Source: an uncultured Gammaproteobacteria bacterium (GTDB taxonomy: Bacteria; Pseudomonadota; Gammaproteobacteria; SZUA-140). From it: a DNA stretch of 6,945 nucleotides. Of this stretch, positions 5,555 to 6,945 are shown piece by piece. Location of the stretch: the NCBI GenBank assembly GCA_945788675.1, contig CALZMY010000153.1, forward strand, positions 1-6,945, written 5' to 3'. A program made the position numbers and the translations under genes. Position 1 is the stretch's first letter. The number at the start of each line of letters is the position of its first letter. Below the pieces are notes generated by a model. That model had not been told where the DNA came from and did no database searches. It saw nothing but the letters and a program-made list of their open reading frames with translations.

Positions 5555-6757
5555 TTATCTTATTTTCGTGACAGCTTCTGCAAACAGGTCCATCGCATTA
5601 TGTAGCTGCCGATCGCTGAGATAGGGTGCAGGACCAAGTCGTAATGTGTCGCCGCGACTATCACAATATAACTGCTGTGCATGTAGCGTGCGGGTCAGTG
5701 CAGCGGCATGCGGTGAATGGAGTGCGATAAAGCCGCCGCGCTGTGGCTGAGAAATCGTCTGCTCACGACGGATACAGCCGGGTGGAAGATCGAGCGCATC
5801 GAATCGCGCCAACAGCAGGGTGGTCTGATGTTGGTTGATTTCGCGCAGTAACAGCGGATCGAGCCCATTGCTGGTAAAGAAGTCGAAGACCTTTGCGGCG
5901 CGGTAATGGCTGGTTGGGTCATAAGTCGCCCCGGCAAAGCGTTGTCCGCCATCGCCATAGTTCACCTGATGAGCATGATTGCCAGCGAGCGATTCAAAGT
6001 CGGCATACCAGCCGGTGATGAGCGGGCGCAGTTGACAGTCTGGTGGAATTCTCAGAAAGCAGTTGCCTTCGCCGAGTTGGCAGTATTTATAACCACCGCC
6101 CACCATATAGGCCTGTTCCAGTCCTTCACGTGCAATATCAAACGGCACTACGTTGAGGTGGTGATAGGTATCGACCAGTAGTTCTGCGCCCTGTTGGCGG
6201 CAGGCCGACATCACCTTACCAAGTCCGCTACAAATCTGTCCGCTATTGTAAAATACCGATGAGACCAGCACGGCGGCGGTGATAGCATTGACCTCAGCTT
6301 CAAGTCGTTCAATAAAGGTCTCATGCGGCTGGCTTTCGACACGTACAACCTCGATCCCTTCTTCAGCAAGGCGATCAAGCTGGCGGCGGATGGAATGAAA
6401 CTCACTGTCGCTGGTAACGAGCCGGGGTCTGTTTTTAAGATCCAGCGCAGAGAGAAAACGGACGACCAATGTATGCGTGTTTTCTGCGAGGGCATAGTCG
6501 CCATCACTATCATTCAGCAGACGCGAAAACCCCTGTTCAACCTGGCGTGCCTTGTCAAAGGCAAATTGCCATTTATCATCGAGATGGGTGGCCGCATCAA
6601 GCCATGCCTCTTTGACGCCATCAAAGGCAACATCAGGCCACGCCTGGTGAGAGTGGCCGGTTAGTAACAGTCGTTTGTCTACGCGGAATTGTGAGTAGTA
6701 GTGCGCAATCGGGTTGGCATCATGTTGAAAGTCGGCGGCGCTAAATATTTTTTGCAT
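5555..6757 (-). CDS. kynU: Kynureninase-like PLP-dependent enzyme (aminotransferase class V fold)
   Basis: A 400-residue cytoplasmic protein, predicted to cleave L-kynurenine (or hydroxykynurenine) to anthranilate (or hydroxyanthranilate) plus alanine. Visible features, numbered from the ATG at 6757: ENTHTL (92-97), at the position of the kynureninase NTLT loop; D196 and H199 in VDTYHH, matching the Asp that contacts the PLP ring nitrogen and the conserved His three residues on; GGYKY (221-225), with K224 as the PLP Schiff-base lysine; TGWYADF (248-254), comparable to the family GWFGH element; and a C-terminal DTLRLGPAPY (370-379). Sequence around these sites departs from classical bacterial KynU, for example CxYKYLNAG is replaced by GGYKYCQLG, so this is a divergent branch. 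Placement 8 nt after kynA strongly supports the pathway. A longer start at 6790 would overlap kynA by 25 nt and adds 11 residues unlike the family; I prefer 6757. Neither start has a good Shine-Dalgarno, so translational coupling to kynA is likely. Confidence 0.85.
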   Translation of the reverse strand: MQKIFSAADFQHDANPIAHYYSQFRVDKRLLLTGHSHQAWPDVAFDGVKEAWLDAATHLDDKWQFAFDKARQVEQGFSRLLNDSDGDYALAENTHTLVVRFLSALDLKNRPRLVTSDSEFHSIRRQLDRLAEEGIEVVRVESQPHETFIERLEAEVNAITAAVLVSSVFYNSGQICSGLGKVMSACRQQGAELLVDTYHHLNVVPFDIAREGLEQAYMVGGGYKYCQLGEGNCFLRIPPDCQLRPLITGWYADFESLAGNHAHQVNYGDGGQRFAGATYDPTSHYRAAKVFDFFTSNGLDPLLLREINQHQTTLLLARFDALDLPPGCIRREQTISQPQRGGFIALHSPHAAALTRTLHAQQLYCDSRGDTLRLGPAPYLSDRQLHNAMDLFAEAVTKIR

Positions 6758-6765
6758 GGACTTAG

Positions 6766-6945
6766 CTAGAGAGCGTTGCGTATCGCCCATAGATCAGGGA
6801 ATAGTGGGGCGAGCAGGGTCTTGTAGAGATAGCTGGTGCCACCAGAGCCGCCGGTGCCGATCTTGTTGCCGATGGTGCGCTCAACCATCTTAATGTGGCG
6901 ATAGCGCCACTCCTGCAGTCCTTCGTCGAGGTCGATCAGATGTTC
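6766..6945 (-). CDS. kynA: Tryptophan 2,3-dioxygenase, C-terminal 59 residues (cut by window edge)
   Basis: The minus strand from the window edge reads openly for 59 codons to TAG (6768-6766). The fragment contains EWRYRHIKMVERTIG (residues 12-26), then NKIGTGGSGG (27-36), TSYLYKT and a closing PDLWAIRNAL. This is the unmistakable C-terminal signature of heme-dependent tryptophan 2,3-dioxygenase. H17 of the fragment fits the proximal heme ligand and T31, 14 residues later, fits the substrate-contacting Thr of the GTGGS loop; the same 14-residue spacing separates H240 and T254 in the Xanthomonas enzyme. It is a cytosolic homotetramer that opens the indole ring of L-tryptophan with O2 to give N-formylkynurenine, the first step of the kynurenine pathway. 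The next gene downstream, after 8 nt, is the kynureninase-like kynU. The N-terminal part and the promoter are outside the window. Confidence 0.94.
   Translation of the reverse strand, partial: EHLIDLDEGLQEWRYRHIKMVERTIGNKIGTGGSGGTSYLYKTLLAPLFPDLWAIRNAL

Noticed and set aside
5509..5559. Inverted repeat GATAATT/AATTATC and a small AATAA/TTATT stem near a T6 run after kynU, as an intrinsic terminator
   Set aside because: The outer arms are about 37 nt apart and one overlaps the stop codon; the inner stem is only five A-T pairs. Neither would make a stable terminator.
6758..6790. Longer kynU start at 6790 (11 extra residues)
   Set aside because: It lies inside kynA, has no Shine-Dalgarno, and the extra residues do not look like a kynureninase N-terminus; the ATG at 6757 fits better.

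Overview
The window looks like a stretch of gammaproteobacterial chromosome. The main reasons are an lpxH start directly behind a cyclophilin gene (an arrangement known from enteric and related bacteria), a bacterial heme-type tryptophan 2,3-dioxygenase, and a soluble multi-PAS/GAF GGDEF-EAL protein of the kind common in free-living aquatic and sediment Gammaproteobacteria. No genus can be named from this sequence. All well-supported genes lie on the minus strand, so transcription runs from high to low coordinates.

Layout in transcription order. (1) 6945-5555: the last 59 codons of a tryptophan 2,3-dioxygenase (kynA), followed after 8 nt by a complete kynureninase-like PLP enzyme (kynU). Together they suggest a short kynurenine-pathway operon for tryptophan breakdown; the formamidase step is not visible here. 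(2) 5554-5204: a 351-nt AT-rich gap. It holds two perfect palindromes, a weak candidate promoter for the next gene, and a possible small plus-strand ORF with a short protein-level repeat. (3) 5203-872: one 1443-residue cytoplasmic protein with GAF-PAS-PAS-GAF-PAS-PAS-PAS sensing modules in front of an apparently intact diguanylate cyclase (GGDEF, with I-site) and an apparently intact c-di-GMP phosphodiesterase (EAL). (4) 871-702: a 170-nt gap. (5) 701-99: a cyclophilin-type peptidyl-prolyl isomerase with a signal peptide, so probably periplasmic. (6) 77-1: the first 25 codons of lpxH (lipid A biosynthesis), cut by the window edge and too short for a simple ORF scan.

The three blocks (tryptophan catabolism, c-di-GMP signalling, envelope folding/lipid A) have no obvious shared function and are probably neighbours rather than one system. 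Within blocks, kynA-kynU and ppiA-lpxH are each spaced as if co-transcribed. I found no tRNA, rRNA, CRISPR array, insertion sequence or convincing intrinsic terminator. The parts least explained by known families are the 5204-5554 gap and the unknown ligands of the seven-domain sensor array.
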